Assembly (NCBI GenBank): GCA_013398295.1
Contig: VZSF01007792.1
Coordinates: 186,001 to 250,000, forward strand
Source of the DNA: Chionis minor
Lineage: Eukaryota > Chordata > Aves > Charadriiformes > Chionididae
Reading direction: 5' to 3'
DNA length: 64,000 nt
Shown in pieces: positions 24,734 to 36,234 of this stretch. The first letter of the stretch is position 1; the number at the start of each line of letters is the position of its first letter. The notes under the pieces are model-generated. The model searched no databases and had not been told where the DNA came from. It saw nothing but the letters and a program-made list of their open reading frames with translations. A program made the translations under genes and the position numbers.

Positions 24734-27700
24734 TAGCTGTTATTTAACTTGCCGTCTATGAGAAAGAATATGTATACAAATGAAGGGCAAGCATGTGCTA
24801 GTAGAAGCACAGACTTGATGACTGGAGTAGACACTTCTAATCTATTATTTCTATGGAATACGCTAACAGCAAGTGACCTTTATATAGGATTTGTTCCGTG
24901 TCAGAGTTTTTGGAAACACAACAGCAGATGGAGGAACACTCATGCTAAACTTTCATTTAGAAAACCTCAAAACCAGAGCTTTGGAGTTCAAACTTAGAAA
25001 CAAAGCTTATAAAAAAATCTCATGCAAAATCTTAGGTCAGAGATTATTAAGCACATGCTTAATTTTAAGCATATTTTCAGTCCATCCTAATCAGTATAGT
25101 TAACCTTTAAGGATACATTTCAATGGGGTTAAGATCTTATGTAAGCACTATGTTAAGTGGAAATGGACAGTAAGGAAGAACACAAATCTCCAACTGTATC
25201 TGAACTTATATTTTGCAAGAAAACAAACAGGCATTTTGCTGGCCCAGGAGAAACACAGGATTTTATACAATGGGTTTCTCGGCTGTCTGAAATAATTTTT
25301 TTCCTTATTTTCTTCTTCCACCGCTACTATCTGCCTAGCTATCTTAAAATGGGCATGTGGAACAAGTATGTTTCCTGAAGTGGAATCATCCCAGCTAAGT
25401 CAGTGCTGCTATTGTGTTCTCTACCAGCAAACAACCTAAATGAGGAATCACTTAAAATAAATTCCAGTCATTTACTGTATATCTCTAGACTCCAAAGTCA
25501 GAAAGGATCACTCTGATTTTTTCATCTGACATCTTTATAAATAAACAGTAGAATTTTCCCCAGATGTGGAATTAAAGCAAATAATATTAAAAATTCAAAG
25601 AAGTAGAGAGCTTACTAGCTCCTCTGGTTGGCTGTTTCAGTGAACTACTTTTAACATTAATATAGTGGGATTTACATCCAGGTAAAAATATGGGGACTTC
25701 AAACAGCAGAGAGACAGAAGAGATTAAATCCAATTTAATAATCCTGAGCCAAGATGGTAGTCTGCTTTTCTTTAATAGGTACTCATCTTTCCCAAGAAAT
25801 ACGGCATTAAGAGCAGGAAAACTATGGCTAGAGGATAATTTCTCTATAAAATATGGTGGCTGCAAGTGGAACTGAAGATGTTGAGGAGAGCTCACTGTAG
25901 GAAGTTTTACTAGATGATAAAAGGGAGGGACTTTTGCAGAATACAGCAGTTGTCCTTTGGCCAAACCCATCCCGGTCCAGCCATATGCTGCTGAACATAG
26001 AGTGGTACACAGTTTTCACAGCACATAACAGGAGGGAAATAATGTCATATTGCTCACCTTGCCCTGACAGATTCCTCACCATGATACTATGTTTTCCACC
26101 ACACATTTCATAATTTAAAAGCAAAACACGGCCCTTTGCTTTCCCTAAACCAGAGAGTATGACTCAAGAGGACTTGAACTATGAAACCATCTCCTTTCTG
26201 TCACCCATATTTGGCTTATGAATTGGAAAACTAAGTAATTTCAAATCTAAGAAATTAATAAAAAAAATAACCATAGCAACATCATAACCTTAGGACACTT
26301 AAGAGCAACCATTTATTTTTCCATCTAAAATTACAGCTTGCCTACCTTTTATCTCTCTGAGGGACAAAGGGATAAAAATATTGCATTACTATTCCTTTCT
26401 TGGTAAATATATTTCTGCAGTGTATGGGTTCTGACCCCAGACTTCCCGATGGCGGCAGTCAGTGAAACAAAGCGTTACTGCTCTTGCCATCTCAAGAGGC
26501 TAAGTAAAGAAAGGATCATCACCTAGTAATATCATGCTCTGAGACAGGAAATCTGAAGCTAAATTTCCTCACCCCCTGGCCTGTGCCTAAACTACAAGGA
26601 AATCATCCTTATCAAGACAGAAAAAGGTTTAGTTAGGTGATAATAATGATCTGCTCACAGCAGAACCTATTTGCCTACACAACGTTACTGAGGTGTTTTC
26701 ATGATGGAGAAGGAATTCTCATCCTTTATGTTCATTGCAAGGGTAAGTCTATACTACCAGGGCAAAAGCCCCTTCAGACACAAATTCAAATCCTGTAAAT
26801 GCCATATTCCCACTTCAATATTGTACAATACATACATACATGAAACATTTGCATTTAGAGATTGAATGAATGCTACTTATTGAAAAGGGAGACTAAAATG
26901 ACCTCATACGAATACCAAACTCCTCCATTAGATTTCATGTCAGCCTTCAGTACTTCTTTTGAGGAAAGTGACTACTCTTAGGTGGTCTTATTTACATGCA
27001 TTGTCTATCTAGCCTGGGCACACCCACGGGTAATACCGAGCTATTAGTTTTTCTTACTTTCTAATGATAAGGAGGGGCCAGGTAGTAATGACCAGATCTG
27101 CCCCACTTTAATCACTTCCCATTGTTTCTGTGTATGGGAAGATTTAACAGCTCATTGACTGTGTTGACTCATAATTTGCACAGGGGAAACAATGTTGTAG
27201 CTCATCAAATGTAATCAGCTGCTAATTGAAAGGAAATGAAATTTTAAATTTATATGGCACCTTCCAAGGAGGCCGTATAACAAAGGCTATTTATAGGTTC
27301 TGTGAGCCAGAAGGTCTTCACAGCCTCCAAACTGTAGTCACCTTAAGGGTGGACATCAGTAGCTATTTTATAGCAGAGGACAGCACAAATATTCCTGGAA
27401 AAAACATATAATTTTACTAGGCAAATAATTTTACATTCCAAAAGCTATAATCACAGGAAACAAAGGTATATGAGATGGATGCGACTGCCCTGAAACTCAG
27501 CCAAAAAAGAATAGGCCTAATAGTTCTCTTTAATTATAAAATGCCACTGTAACTTATGTTTCTATAAGTTATTCTGCATCTTTGAAATAACTTCTCTTAC
27601 TAAAAGATCATCATAATCAACATTCTTAATATCAAGAGACAGGACAGCTTCAGAACATATCATCAGCTCCACTTCACATTTTGCGCATATGATTAGGGCT

Positions 27701-27852
27701 GTCTCTATTCAACAGCTTAATCTAATAAAAACGTATTACATCCCAATATACAGAAGTATACCAACCATTGTGTTAAAAGCAGAGAATCATCACAATGGAA
27801 TTTAATCTGTTCCTCACTTTACAATTAGCATTCTGATTCCTATTTTTGATTT

Positions 27853-27889
27853 AAAAAAAAGAAAAAAAAATTGCAATCAAAAAAAAAAA
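27853..27889. repeat. A-rich low-complexity tract
   Basis: Runs of 8, 9 and 11 A are interrupted by single G and by TTGCAATC. It is a simple repeat without an attached recognisable retroposon. Confidence 0.85.
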
Positions 27890-28126
27890 TTGAATCATTC
27901 AGTCTGTATTTCTCTACTTAGACTGAACATGACATGTAGAAATAGCAACAATGATGCTATTGCAGATGTTCTGTCCTAGATCAGGTTTTGAAACCAAAGA
28001 CACATCATGTGGAGTATGTGCATTTTGCAATGTGTATATGCTATACACATATGATGTCCTCAAACTAGAAAGTGATGTGAAAACTGTTGTGGGAACAAAC
28101 CCAAAACCTTTTGCAATTTAGCTGCA

Positions 28127-28522
28127 ATGAAAGCTACAGTGAATTATAGCCTGAACTGCAAGAATTGCTCATGGGTATTTCATTGTGTCTTATTATTAAA
28201 AGTAGTCAAAACTTACTCAACTTCAGAGAAAGAGCAGATTTTGAAAAGGTTTTTATCAAAGCTGGAATGCAGAGATGCACTTGATTTGACAAGAAAGCTT
28301 TATGAGGCAAGAAGTGAGGAAAGGGATCATCCCAACCTACTCAAGCACCTTTCTAATTTAACTCAATTCCGTTTTATTCAAAAAGTGTTCAGGAGACTTT
28401 TGTTGACTCCATTGAAGAAGACACATTCTGAAACCTCAGATGTTGCCACAAAATTAGATTTTCATCCTTTGGTCAGATCTACCCATAATTCTTTGCTTGA
28501 ATCCTTTTCAGTGGCAATTTAA
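28127..28522 (+). other. Longest open frame (131 codons), unrecognised, coding status doubtful
   Basis: This ATG-initiated frame is the longest outside the CR1 copies. Its predicted product is charged in the middle (about residues 34-90, with segments such as EKEQILKRFLSKLE and DALDLTRKLYEARSEERD that could form amphipathic helices) and less so at both ends. I do not recognise a family. There is a fair acceptor-like site inside it (CTTACTCAACTTCAG, ending near 28226), no strong donor, and no AATAAA in the first several hundred bases after the stop. It could be a chance open frame, a decayed insertion, or part of a terminal exon. Chance is my leading view. Confidence 0.15.
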
Positions 28523-29081
28523 AACAAAAATGTTCATGATGACATGCAAATGTCTTTCTTTTTTTTCATAAACTGTTGGCAGTTTAAAGGAAGAAAAGTT
28601 AGGGGTGTACTGCTGCTAACCAAAATTCATATGCTGTGTTAACTTTTACTGCATGACTTCCTGAATTTTTTAGCAAGGGAAACTGCTTGAGGCAGTGCCC
28701 ATAACCACACCATTTCTGAATCACTGAGATTCATATTCAAGTAGCTTTCTTGAGCAAAAATGATGGCTAGTATTTTGAAAAAGAACTGCTGTCTTTGTGA
28801 ATGAGAGAAGACATAGATACAAGAAATACTCAGAACCGGATTTCGAAGGTATTTCAGCAGAAGAAGGATCCACACAAAGTTAAATCTACAGAGATGTTAA
28901 TAGTAGTGTAGCCCTCTCTCTGAAAAACACATTACAATTGATATGGTTTGATGACACCAGTTTAAAACCTTTGGGCTCTTTCCCTGGCTCCTGGCAAAGT
29001 TTGCTACCAGCCTCATTGTGTTGACAACTCAAGGAGCTATGCTGTGAAGAAACAATCCTCTCCCTCTTTCTTTTTTCCCCA

Positions 29082-29178
29082 TATTTTTGTTTGGTTGGTT
29101 TTTTGGGTTTTGTTTGTTTGTTTGGTTTTTTTTGGGGGGGGGGGTTGTTTGTTTGTTTGGTTTTTTGGTTTTTTTTTA
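29082..29178. repeat. T/G-rich tract with TTTG repeats and G11
   Basis: Nearly 100 bp of only T and G on the plus strand. It is built of TTTG and TTGG units, with an 11-G run at about 29134-29144 and several T8-like runs. It is a microsatellite/low-complexity tract, probably variable in length. The strand is extremely biased, so slippage or non-B structure is plausible. Confidence 0.92.
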
Positions 29179-30544
29179 AAGCTGACAAGTAAAGCACTCT
29201 GACTTTACAAGAGACAGAAAATGTGAAGTAAATGCAGTATCCGACGTGAACCCAAGCTTCACAGTAGTATCCTCAAATCCCAATGGACCTTTAGTTCCAA
29301 GACTGACACACACAACACAGCCTTTGCCATTTCATACACTGTCAGCTTGAATAAATGGGATGATAATGGCAGACTCTATTTCAGGAAGCACAAGTCTGAG
29401 AGCAAACATTGCCACACACCCAAACAAAGCATGCCATCTACTTTAGCAAGTATTGTCCCATATTCTTTGCACCGAAGTTACAAGGGCTAGGCTTTTCCGT
29501 CTCCTGCTGCCCTCTCAAAGGGGGAGGGAAAGAATAACTTCATCCAACCCAAGGACAACATGAGGGAAGAGAGTAAAAAGGGATGGCATGGAATGAACAG
29601 CATAAAGAACATCAGGCATTTTCCTAACGAGTCTACTAGAAGCAGGAGGAGGCAAAGTCTCAACCAGCACTACGAGTTTCTGACAGCAGAGGTAAAAAAA
29701 GCACTGCTACACACTCTTAAATGTTACAAGCACCACGTCTCTTATTCCAAGGACTCGTATTTGATCGGCTCTTGAGGAAGCTGTTTTTCCACACAGGCAA
29801 CAATTTTTGTGAGGAACAGCTAAGAAAGAGGACCCTCTCAGACCTAAACGTTTAAACAGAATGTGCCACTTTGAGTTTTCATCAGAAGGTGGGGAGTAAA
29901 GAAGGGCTGTATGTAGGATAAGAATAAGATTATATTGCATACTAGTGATTCAAGTAGGAACCTTTGTGACACAGTTTGCAAGCTTATTACCAAGAACAGT
30001 GTCTCAGCCCAGGCAAAACACAGATACAACTATATAAATGACTCTGATTATGATTTGAATTATAATGGAAGATAACTCTAATGGTAATTTAAGGTGGGCT
30101 GTCTCCAGAGGGTACCAGTGTAGTCAGGCCTGAAAAACTGAAAGCATCGTGCTCTTGGAATACTGTTTTAATACGCAATGAATCCTAAAGGTAGTGATTT
30201 GAAAGTAAAGCAGTTATACACTTCTGATGAAGATGATTGTGCTAGACTTACAAAACTGCTATGTGAGAGATTGATAGTAATCTTTTTAATTCTTCTCTAT
30301 AGTTTCTGTATGAAATAGTCATACGAGAATGACACATGCTTGTTTGCAGCTAAAGATTCAAATGAGTTTCAGCTAAGGATGTATCCCCTTTTCTTGTTTG
30401 TTTCTCTTTGCCTCAGAGGATCAATAACAAGTGGAATAAACATTTCTTAACTGTCAGAAATCACCAATTCTGCAGCTACTGGCTGCACTTTTACATGAAA
30501 AAAATGGAAGGCACTTTGCAACAGAGTATCGTTGCTACAGAAAG

Positions 30545-30566
30545 GTTACTTTTAATTAAAAGTAAC
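30545..30566. repeat. 22-bp perfect palindrome
   Basis: The 11-base arm GTTACTTTTAA is followed directly by its exact reverse complement TTAAAAGTAAC with no spacer. As DNA it could extrude only a small cruciform; as RNA it would have no loop, so it is a poor transcript hairpin. It may be coincidence or a dimeric protein-binding site. Confidence 0.9.
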
Positions 30567-32216
30567 TGGCAACAACTTCAAAAAAAGACAGTTACACATA
30601 AAACTATTTGTCAGGCGAACACTACTTATTGGACCTACTGGAAAAAAGAAAGCCCAAGTACAAAGAGGGGGAAACTATTCTATATCTCAGAGGGACGTGG
30701 GGTTTTTGTTTTCACATTTTAGATATGCAAAAATTTTACTTTAAAAGAAAAGTTTGAACTGACCGCAACATCAGTTTACTGAGAACATAAGAAAAAGGTC
30801 TAAAACATAGAACAAAGAATCAATTTTTAATTTAATTTGTAGTAGTGAATCTTATCAATTGTACACTGCAATCCCATTGTTCTATGATCAGGAAGTGATT
30901 TTGTTATAGATATGCTTCTCCATATGTAAGAAAGCAGAGGAGTCTTGTCTTCAAATGAAAAAAAGTCAGCTCACTGATAAAGGAACAGTGAGTAAGATTT
31001 CCAAGATGCAGCTGAAGGTAGTCGTATTAAAGGAGGAACAAAAAGAAATGGTCTACTTCATAGGACTATTAGTTGGAAATAACATGTTGTGATATATTCT
31101 GGGTGATTTATTGCTTATGTAAAAAGACCTATTTGTTAAATATGAATATATTAGTCTTAATAGCTTCCATTTTTCTTAGGCTCTCCTATCTTTCAAAAGA
31201 TTCTGACTAACAAAAGGACAGAAGATTTGTTATGATGAAAGTGGCCTAGCTCATAAATGCCTTAATTAAAGGAATATGATCAACTTGGAACAGTTTGTAC
31301 ATAGAAATATAATAGATTGTCTTATCGGTTGTCCTAAGCAACATTTTTATAAATATACATTAAAGGTTTTAGTGGGAATCCACAGTGTATGTATTTTGTT
31401 TACTTTGCATACTTGACAGCTGTTTGGTTTAAATTAATTTCACTAGATATTCTCTGTGTAGCACAGCACAAATGTGCTCTCCATTTCTCATCTTTTGGTA
31501 GAGCTTTCAGAAAGTAACAATGAGAGTAACAACCTTTTTGTAAATAGAAAAACTATCATAAATCAGCAAAAAGTGGCACACAGGCTAAAGGGCAGAGAAA
31601 GTACCTGCAAGTTCTTTCAACAAAGTTGACAGTATACTACTTTTCATGTTGCAGTGAATTTCAACTGAGATAATTAAACTGTTATTTTTAATATTTCCAG
31701 CCAGTGTATGAGAAAATTGCAGACCAGACTGCTAGCCTGAAGAATAGTGTCCAGAAGCATTTTGTTACCCTTGACCCTGTCTGAAAGTTTAGTTTCCAGA
31801 GACCCCTTGTCTTCTGAGAACTTCCTAGCAAAAATGCATTAACAATGAGTTCTGGTCTGTATCATCCTGTAATACCACTCGTCTTGCACAGAAATGGAAA
31901 CAAAAATGCTTACTTGCATAACCCACAATGCCATTTTCTTTTTGTTCCCATGGTCTTTGGTCTTGGTTAATATGCTTATCAAAGGAACATTGGAATGTTA
32001 CCAGCTTTGCTTGAAATAAGCAATACGCCTTCTAGGAGAAAATAAAAGACTGTCCACTTCTCTCTTGGTTTAGCTATTTATTTAAAGAGTCAAGTTTTTT
32101 TATTAATTAACCAACTAAAACCATAACTGACAAATCAACAAGGTAGATATAGGGTTCTTAACAATAGTTCGCTACAGGTAAATTTGGCCCAAACACTTCT
32201 TTTCTGTTATGGTATT

Positions 32217-32430
32217 TAAAGAATCACTGAATCACCTGGGTTGGAAGGGACCTTTAAGGTCATCAAGTCCAACCATCTACCTAATGCTGCCAAAACCATC
32301 ACTAAACCATGTTCCTCAGCACCACGTCTACCTGTCTTTAAATACCTCCAAGGATGGTGATCCTACCACTTCCCTGGGCAGCCTGTTCCAATGCTTGAGG
32401 ACCCTTGCAAGAATGTGTTCCAAATAAAAG
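32217..32430 (-). mobile_element. CR1 LINE copy E, 3' fragment, minus strand
   Basis: This is a short CR1 3' end in reverse orientation, about 210 bp. Read on the plus strand it starts with AATCACCTGGGTTGGAAGGG and ACCTTTAAGGTCATCAAGTC. It continues with CTACCTGTCTTTAAATACCT and CCAAGGATGGTGATCCTACC, then GGGCAGCCTGTTCCAATGCT, and fades after CAAGAATGTGTTCC. The pattern is that of the CR1 group whose tail carries the TTTAAATACCTCCAAGGATGG block, different from copies C and D. The open frame seen across it on the plus strand is a reading through the antisense of the repeat and is not a gene. Confidence 0.95.
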
Positions 32431-34810
32431 CTCTCTGCAGCCCTAGACATCAACTACAATCCTTTCTACTGACCTAAGAGGCTGATGCGGAACCTATTAA
32501 AACCATCTAAGTTTGGAGGCCCTTCAACAGTAATTCTGCTTCATAACAGCTTGCCCTTTCTCTAGCCACAGACTCCAACCCATGGCATTTCATATGCATC
32601 TCAGTCGCAGGTAAGGATAATATGGAGAGGGCAAGCCAACACACACAGAGTGCTACTCCTCTGGGTCAGCTCCTTTGTCTGAATCTACACTCATCCTGTA
32701 TTCCCTGCTTCTTCCCCCTCTTCACCCTATCATCATATGAACGGAATGCATCCCTTGGATACTAATCTTTAAAACATAGATACAATTCAGTTAAAACCAG
32801 AAGATTTCCTGAGAATCTATATAAGATGTTGATCTAATGCATCTTTGTTTCCCAAAAACATAATTAGGAAGAGTCCAAGACACTCCAAAGGATTTACTTA
32901 AATAATGGAAGAGTGCAGCAGTCTGCCCTGAATGTGCTTTCTCGAAGTGTCTGCTTTGCTGCCGTATTGGCCTATTCCAAGGTTAATGCCATTTGTGTGA
33001 TTTGATGAACATTAAAAAAGAGAGACTGTTCCTTCCCTGCATGTGTGGTTCTGAACTCTAATTGGAGCTATTCTGGATTCTGCTGGTATGGAAGTTGAGG
33101 GTATAGTTAGACTTTTCCCCACCTTCAGAGTCCATTCCAATCTAGCACTTACACCATCCTGTCTACCAAGGCAGATTTTTCTGGCCTATATTTAAGCAAT
33201 AAGACATGACAGGTATTGCATTTTCAGAGGATTATTATATGCCTTGGGTGGTGTGATAAGACAAGAAGCTGAAGACTATAAGTGTCTTTTTGATATTATG
33301 AAATGGAATTTTTAAATTAAAAAAGAGAATGAAAGAGTCAGACTCCTGCACTTAAAGGGCATTATTGACATGGTCGTGACATCATTGACAGCCAGTCAGG
33401 AAGCTCTGACTATGTTCAGGCTTTTAAAGCTATTCCATAATCACAATAGAAGGAGAATTTTACCTCCAAACCTTGTATCAATATTGTAGTGATAATCTAC
33501 AATGGACTCTCTACCTAATTAATTTTCAAATATTATCAATGAATCAGAATACATCTAAAGCAAGGCTTCGATTATTCCTATGTGAAGTGGTCAGAGTTTT
33601 AATAAGATTAAGTATGAGCAATCTCTGCACTGAAAGCTTGAGCTTGAATCAATGGGTCAGCTACTACTAAGTAAAGGATAACTAGATGAGGCATTTACTT
33701 GAGTTTCTGTTGAATTTATTCTCAGAATTTGAGCTCACTTTTTGACTTTATAGAAAATTACTGCTAAAAAACCCAAAGCAGACTCTTAGACTGGTGAATG
33801 AGCAGGTAACTGTATTTGTGTGCAGGGAACTTATTTACCAATTATTTGCTTTATCACAAAATTTCAGTTGAGTTTTCTTTTGTCTACCTGTTTAGCTACA
33901 TATTGTACTGTTTACAGTTGAATTGTTTTCCAGATCCTGTGACTATAAATTAAAAGTAAGTTAGGGTGTTTTTCATCACTTTTATTCATGAGCAGCAATA
34001 TAGCTAAAATAAGAGATTTTGAATATAACAAATTCATTAATCAAGTGAAGCTATTTGGTTCACTAATTAGAACCTGGAATACAATAATACTGTTCTTCAG
34101 ATCTGTGCCCAGACGGCCTTCTAGCCTAAATTTACCCTAAAAATAGGGTGGTGGGGGTGTTTTTGTCATTTTTGGTTTTGTTTTATTTGGTATTTTTTGT
34201 TATTTGCAATGTGGAATCAGACAGAAGTTAAGAATACAAAATTGCTTCCAATTGTGTTTTCCAGTTAACATATATCCCTTTGCACATCTTCCCTCACTCC
34301 CCAATCTTTTATTATGAAAGGTCAAACAAAACTTCTGCCTTTGGTTTGTGACATACAATTTTTCCATTGGGATAACCTAAAATTAAGCTTTTAGTCTGCA
34401 GCCTTATTTAACCAAAATAAACTATGCTGCAACAAACCAGCATTTCCATCAGGGTTCTACAGCCCCTACATGGGACTCTGCCCACCACAGAGTTAGGTCA
34501 CAGTGAATGCTGGCCACAAACATTCTGGAAGTTCAGCATCCACAGGACCCAACTTCACTGTGGGAGAAAAATAATGTTTTCCTACAGCTGGTAACACCGG
34601 CTTTCACTTCTCACACTTTTCCTAAAACCTGCCTACAGGATGGATATTTGATATAACCAAACAAAAACCTAAGCAAGCTGAAATAGGACTCTGGTAATTA
34701 CTTGAAGTATATTTAAACATCTGAAGTGCTCCAACAGACTTCTAATGTACTTCTACAGAACTTCCAAACAAAAGTTATATCAGAACAGAAATTATGTCTA
34801 ATTCTTTCTA

Positions 34811-34862
34811 TAACTAATCTCTCTAGATTAGTTATTAACCATCTCTAGATTAGTTATTAACC
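34811..34862. repeat. 10-bp-arm hairpin merged with a 22-bp tandem duplication
   Basis: TAACTAATCT at 34811-34820 pairs exactly with AGATTAGTTA at 34825-34834 across the 4-base loop CTCT. The right arm is part of a 22-bp unit (34819-34840) that is repeated once with one mismatch at 34841-34862. The arrangement looks like a replication-slippage product seeded by the hairpin. Confidence 0.92.
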
Positions 34863-36202
34863 TGTATTAATTGAACTGAACGCCCCATTGAACTGAAACT
34901 TCCACAAGTTGAACCTAAGATGATTTGGCTTAAAACAAACAGCTATGGGACAAATTATTGGTCTACAAGTACTTTAAGATGTAGTAGATATTGTGAGAAC
35001 TAGTGTGATGTGAAGGAGCATCATGAAATAACCACTAAAAAAGGTGAACACATGAGCAAGAAAAAAATTAAGTGGAATAGCAAGGACAGTTTTCTGGGGT
35101 TTCCACTTCTTCCCCTAAACTACTACTCTGGATGCCTCACAATTACGTTTCCTAAACAAGAGGAAAGTGCATGTTTATCTCCTTAAAGAGACTTATCACA
35201 ATCCAGTAGAAATGATCCTGTGCCACAGAAAATTCCTTGCAGTCCAAAACGACCACATCCATAATATTTTACTTTCCAGATACAATTTATCAGATACTCC
35301 TAAAGTGTAACCACTCTACACTTTGTAAAACAAAGGAAAAAAACAACATGGCTTTGTAAAATGTTCTTGTTATCTCACCATTTTGCACAGGATAGTGTGC
35401 TTCAGATTCAGTCTAAGCTGCCAAACAACAGGCCTTGGCATTTTAGGCCCAGACACATTATGCACAGTGTTGAGAATCTATTAACATGAGACTACAAACA
35501 TCAATTACCACTCATATATGCAGGAAGTGGATAGATCAAAGTCTGATTCTTAGTTACTTCTTTACAGACATGAATTTAATATATTTTCAAAACATGCTTT
35601 TTTCAGCATGAATAGTGATTTGAAGACATTACATAACACATATTACACATGAAAAAAAAGTCTTGGTAGTTTGCAGTACAACACCTACACTACTTCAGAA
35701 TTCTGCAACAAATGGGTTTTAATCTATTTTTAATGTTCCATTAACGGCTGAGGTGTCTTTTAGCTGAATTTTATTCCTTAACATAATACGTTACCTTTAG
35801 ATTGGACAATGTGATGTAGAATCTATTTTTCAGGCTTTTTACTTGGATAGGAACCAGAATGTTCCTATACGAGAGCACTGAGTAATCATGTGCAAAATAG
35901 GACCACCCAACATCTGTCTACATTCACTTGGAAGTCAGTTTTATATTCCTATGCTATAGGACTTGCAGGAAATTTATGCCGAATACATGGGTGGGGTGGG
36001 ATAGAATCCTTCCTCTTTGCTTAATCATATTCAGGGAAGAGTGATGATCCATTTTGTCTGGTTCTCTCCATTACTCTTTCTAAAATTAACTCACATCTGA
36101 CATTATAACATATGTTAAATATTATGTAAGTGGTCTGTTCTATATTTGGTTTATTCAGTCATAAATCCTGGCATGCACACACACAAAAAAAGTAGCACTA
36201 TG

Positions 36203-36234
36203 AAAAAAAAAAAAAGAAAAAAAGAAAAAAAAAA
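36203..36234. repeat. A-rich tract
   Basis: About 32 bases of A broken only by two single Gs, preceded at 36173-36184 by a short CA repeat. It is low complexity. No SINE/LINE body was recognised next to it. Confidence 0.9.

Larger units (their letters stand above)
22214..32216. other. Unique non-coding stretch, about 10 kb
   Basis: No gene is supported with confidence. It holds the longest open frame of the window (131 codons, 28127-28522), a splice-site-flanked open stretch on the minus strand at 26058-26144, A-rich tracts near 24693 and 27853, the T/G tract near 29082, and a 22-bp perfect palindrome at 30545. A possible very old repeat relic lies near 27236-27400. The rest shows no recognisable structure. 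Confidence 0.65.

Noticed and set aside
25587..25970. 127-codon open frame on the minus strand
   Set aside because: Composition looks random (rich in S, L, P, K without pattern), there are no flanking splice sites, and an overlapping frame on the opposite strand is also open.
28032..28055. Inverted repeat ATGTGTAT / ATACACAT
   Set aside because: Arms of 8 bp with a 5-base loop in alternating purine-pyrimidine sequence are expected by chance; no wider hairpin fits.
30408..30722. 105-codon open frame following an excellent acceptor (TTGTTTCTCTTTGCCTCAG)
   Set aside because: The acceptor is strong, but no donor or poly-A signal closes the exon, the frame runs through the palindrome, and the product shows no domain.
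32209..32427. Plus-strand open frame
   Set aside because: It is the antisense reading of CR1 copy E.
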